From positions 186,001 through 250,000 of the forward strand of contig NZ_AP012547.1 of NCBI RefSeq assembly GCF_000828635.1: 64,000 nt of DNA, written 5' to 3'. This stretch comes from Sulfuritalea hydrogenivorans sk43H. GTDB taxonomy: Bacteria > Pseudomonadota > Gammaproteobacteria > Burkholderiales > Rhodocyclaceae. Position numbers and translations under genes: made by a program. Numbering within the stretch: position 1 is the stretch's first letter; every line of letters begins with the position of its first letter. Shown here one piece after another: positions 63,693 through 64,000 of the stretch. The notes under the pieces are model-generated. The model searched no databases, had not been told where the DNA came from, and saw only the letters and a program-made list of their open reading frames with translations.

Positions 63693-64000
63693 CTAGGGTT
63701 TGCCGATCAGCGAAAACGGAAAATCGCGGATCGAGTCGGGCCGGATCATGTTGGCGTGCTGTTCGCCGCCGGACAGTTCCTTGACCCGGTCGGCGACCCA
63801 GAGGTTGAGCTCGTTGAGCGATATCACGCCGTCGCGGTTGAAGTCGCCGCGTCCCGAGAGGCCTTCCACCAGCGCCTTGGTAAAGGCGCCGTTGTTCCAG
63901 TCCGGGCTTTCCTGCGAGGTCTCCTGGCCGGTCGACGAGGCGAACACCACGACGCCGTTTTCGGCGCTGGTCAGTTCGTTCACCAGCCGGTTGATGTCGC
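63693..64000 (-). CDS. Caspase-like (peptidase C14) protein, C-terminal part
   Basis: The last ~102 residues of a gene that continues beyond the window. VVVFASSTGQETSQESPDW followed by NNGAFTKALVEGLSG matches the segment after the catalytic Cys in bacterial caspase-like proteases. Next is DFNRDGVISLNEL, an EF-hand-like loop, and a short tail (IRDFPFSLIGKP). The catalytic dyad itself is outside the window. Confidence 0.75.
   Translation of the reverse strand, partial: DINRLVNELTSAENGVVVFASSTGQETSQESPDWNNGAFTKALVEGLSGRGDFNRDGVISLNELNLWVADRVKELSGGEQHANMIRPDSIRDFPFSLIGKP

Overview
This is a GC-rich bacterial chromosome segment with about 70 genes, four tRNA genes and several families of short repeats. 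Gene content points to a betaproteobacterium, probably near Rhodocyclales. The supports are indirect aminoacylation by GatCAB, the mreBCD-mrdA-rodA-rlpA-dacC-dat-ybeD-lipB-lipA block, the BPSS1780-type membrane protein, and an FdnGHI-type formate dehydrogenase with a full selenocysteine system. The lineage call is inference; no rRNA is present.

Layout. 1-5.2 kb: end of an unknown gene, then an OmpR-type two-component pair and a two-subunit Na+/carboxylate symporter (DUF4212 plus SSS). 5.5-10.6 kb: TPR protein, small membrane protein, receptor-type Ser/Thr kinase, and a second symporter pair (ActP-like plus DUF485). 10.8-18 kb: tRNA-Phe, then a tightly overlapping housekeeping run (tcdA, pteridine reductase, ttcA, membrane protein, nadD, rsfS, rlmH, maf, rng) and tRNA-Gly. 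18-22.4 kb (minus strand): FecR-domain protein, mobA, zinc-ribbon protein, DsrE-like protein, GcvH-like protein and sodC.

22.4-35 kb is a selenium/formate region: selC (tRNA-Sec), selB, a transglutaminase-like protein, a TlpA-like thioredoxin, selA, an HPP protein, a thioredoxin-fold gene with an in-frame UGA, fdhE, and the formate dehydrogenase operon. The catalytic gene of that operon has a UGA at codon 196 followed by a clear SECIS hairpin. A divergent NtrC-type response regulator and sensor kinase (35.1-38.5 kb) probably control the operon: a sigma-54 promoter and tandem inverted repeats lie between them. The thioredoxin-fold gene at 28492-28998 reads as a UxxC selenoprotein. It is the most interesting single gene here.

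38.5-44.3 kb: dsbC-like and ubiH-like genes, tRNA-Met carrying a 1.5-kb decayed integrated element (integrase remnant plus a toxin-antitoxin-like pair, flanked by a 57-bp direct repeat), an elaB/yqjE/yqjK-like membrane cluster, and xthA. 44.3-49.1 kb: pyrE, a coiled-coil secreted protein, gatBAC. 49.2-59.8 kb: the cell-shape, peptidoglycan and lipoate operon. 59.9-64 kb: LplT-PlsC fusion, XRE-type regulator, ceramidase-like membrane protein, and the end of a caspase-like gene.

Repeats. A 21-bp sequence (GCC followed by GTGTCGCCAGCGCCGACT) occurs twelve times with no more than two mismatches, mostly inside coding sequences at loops or linkers. Three other dispersed families sit between genes: a ~150-bp element with inverted ends (3 copies), a GC-rich intercistronic element (4 copies) and a ~45-bp hairpin element (3 copies).
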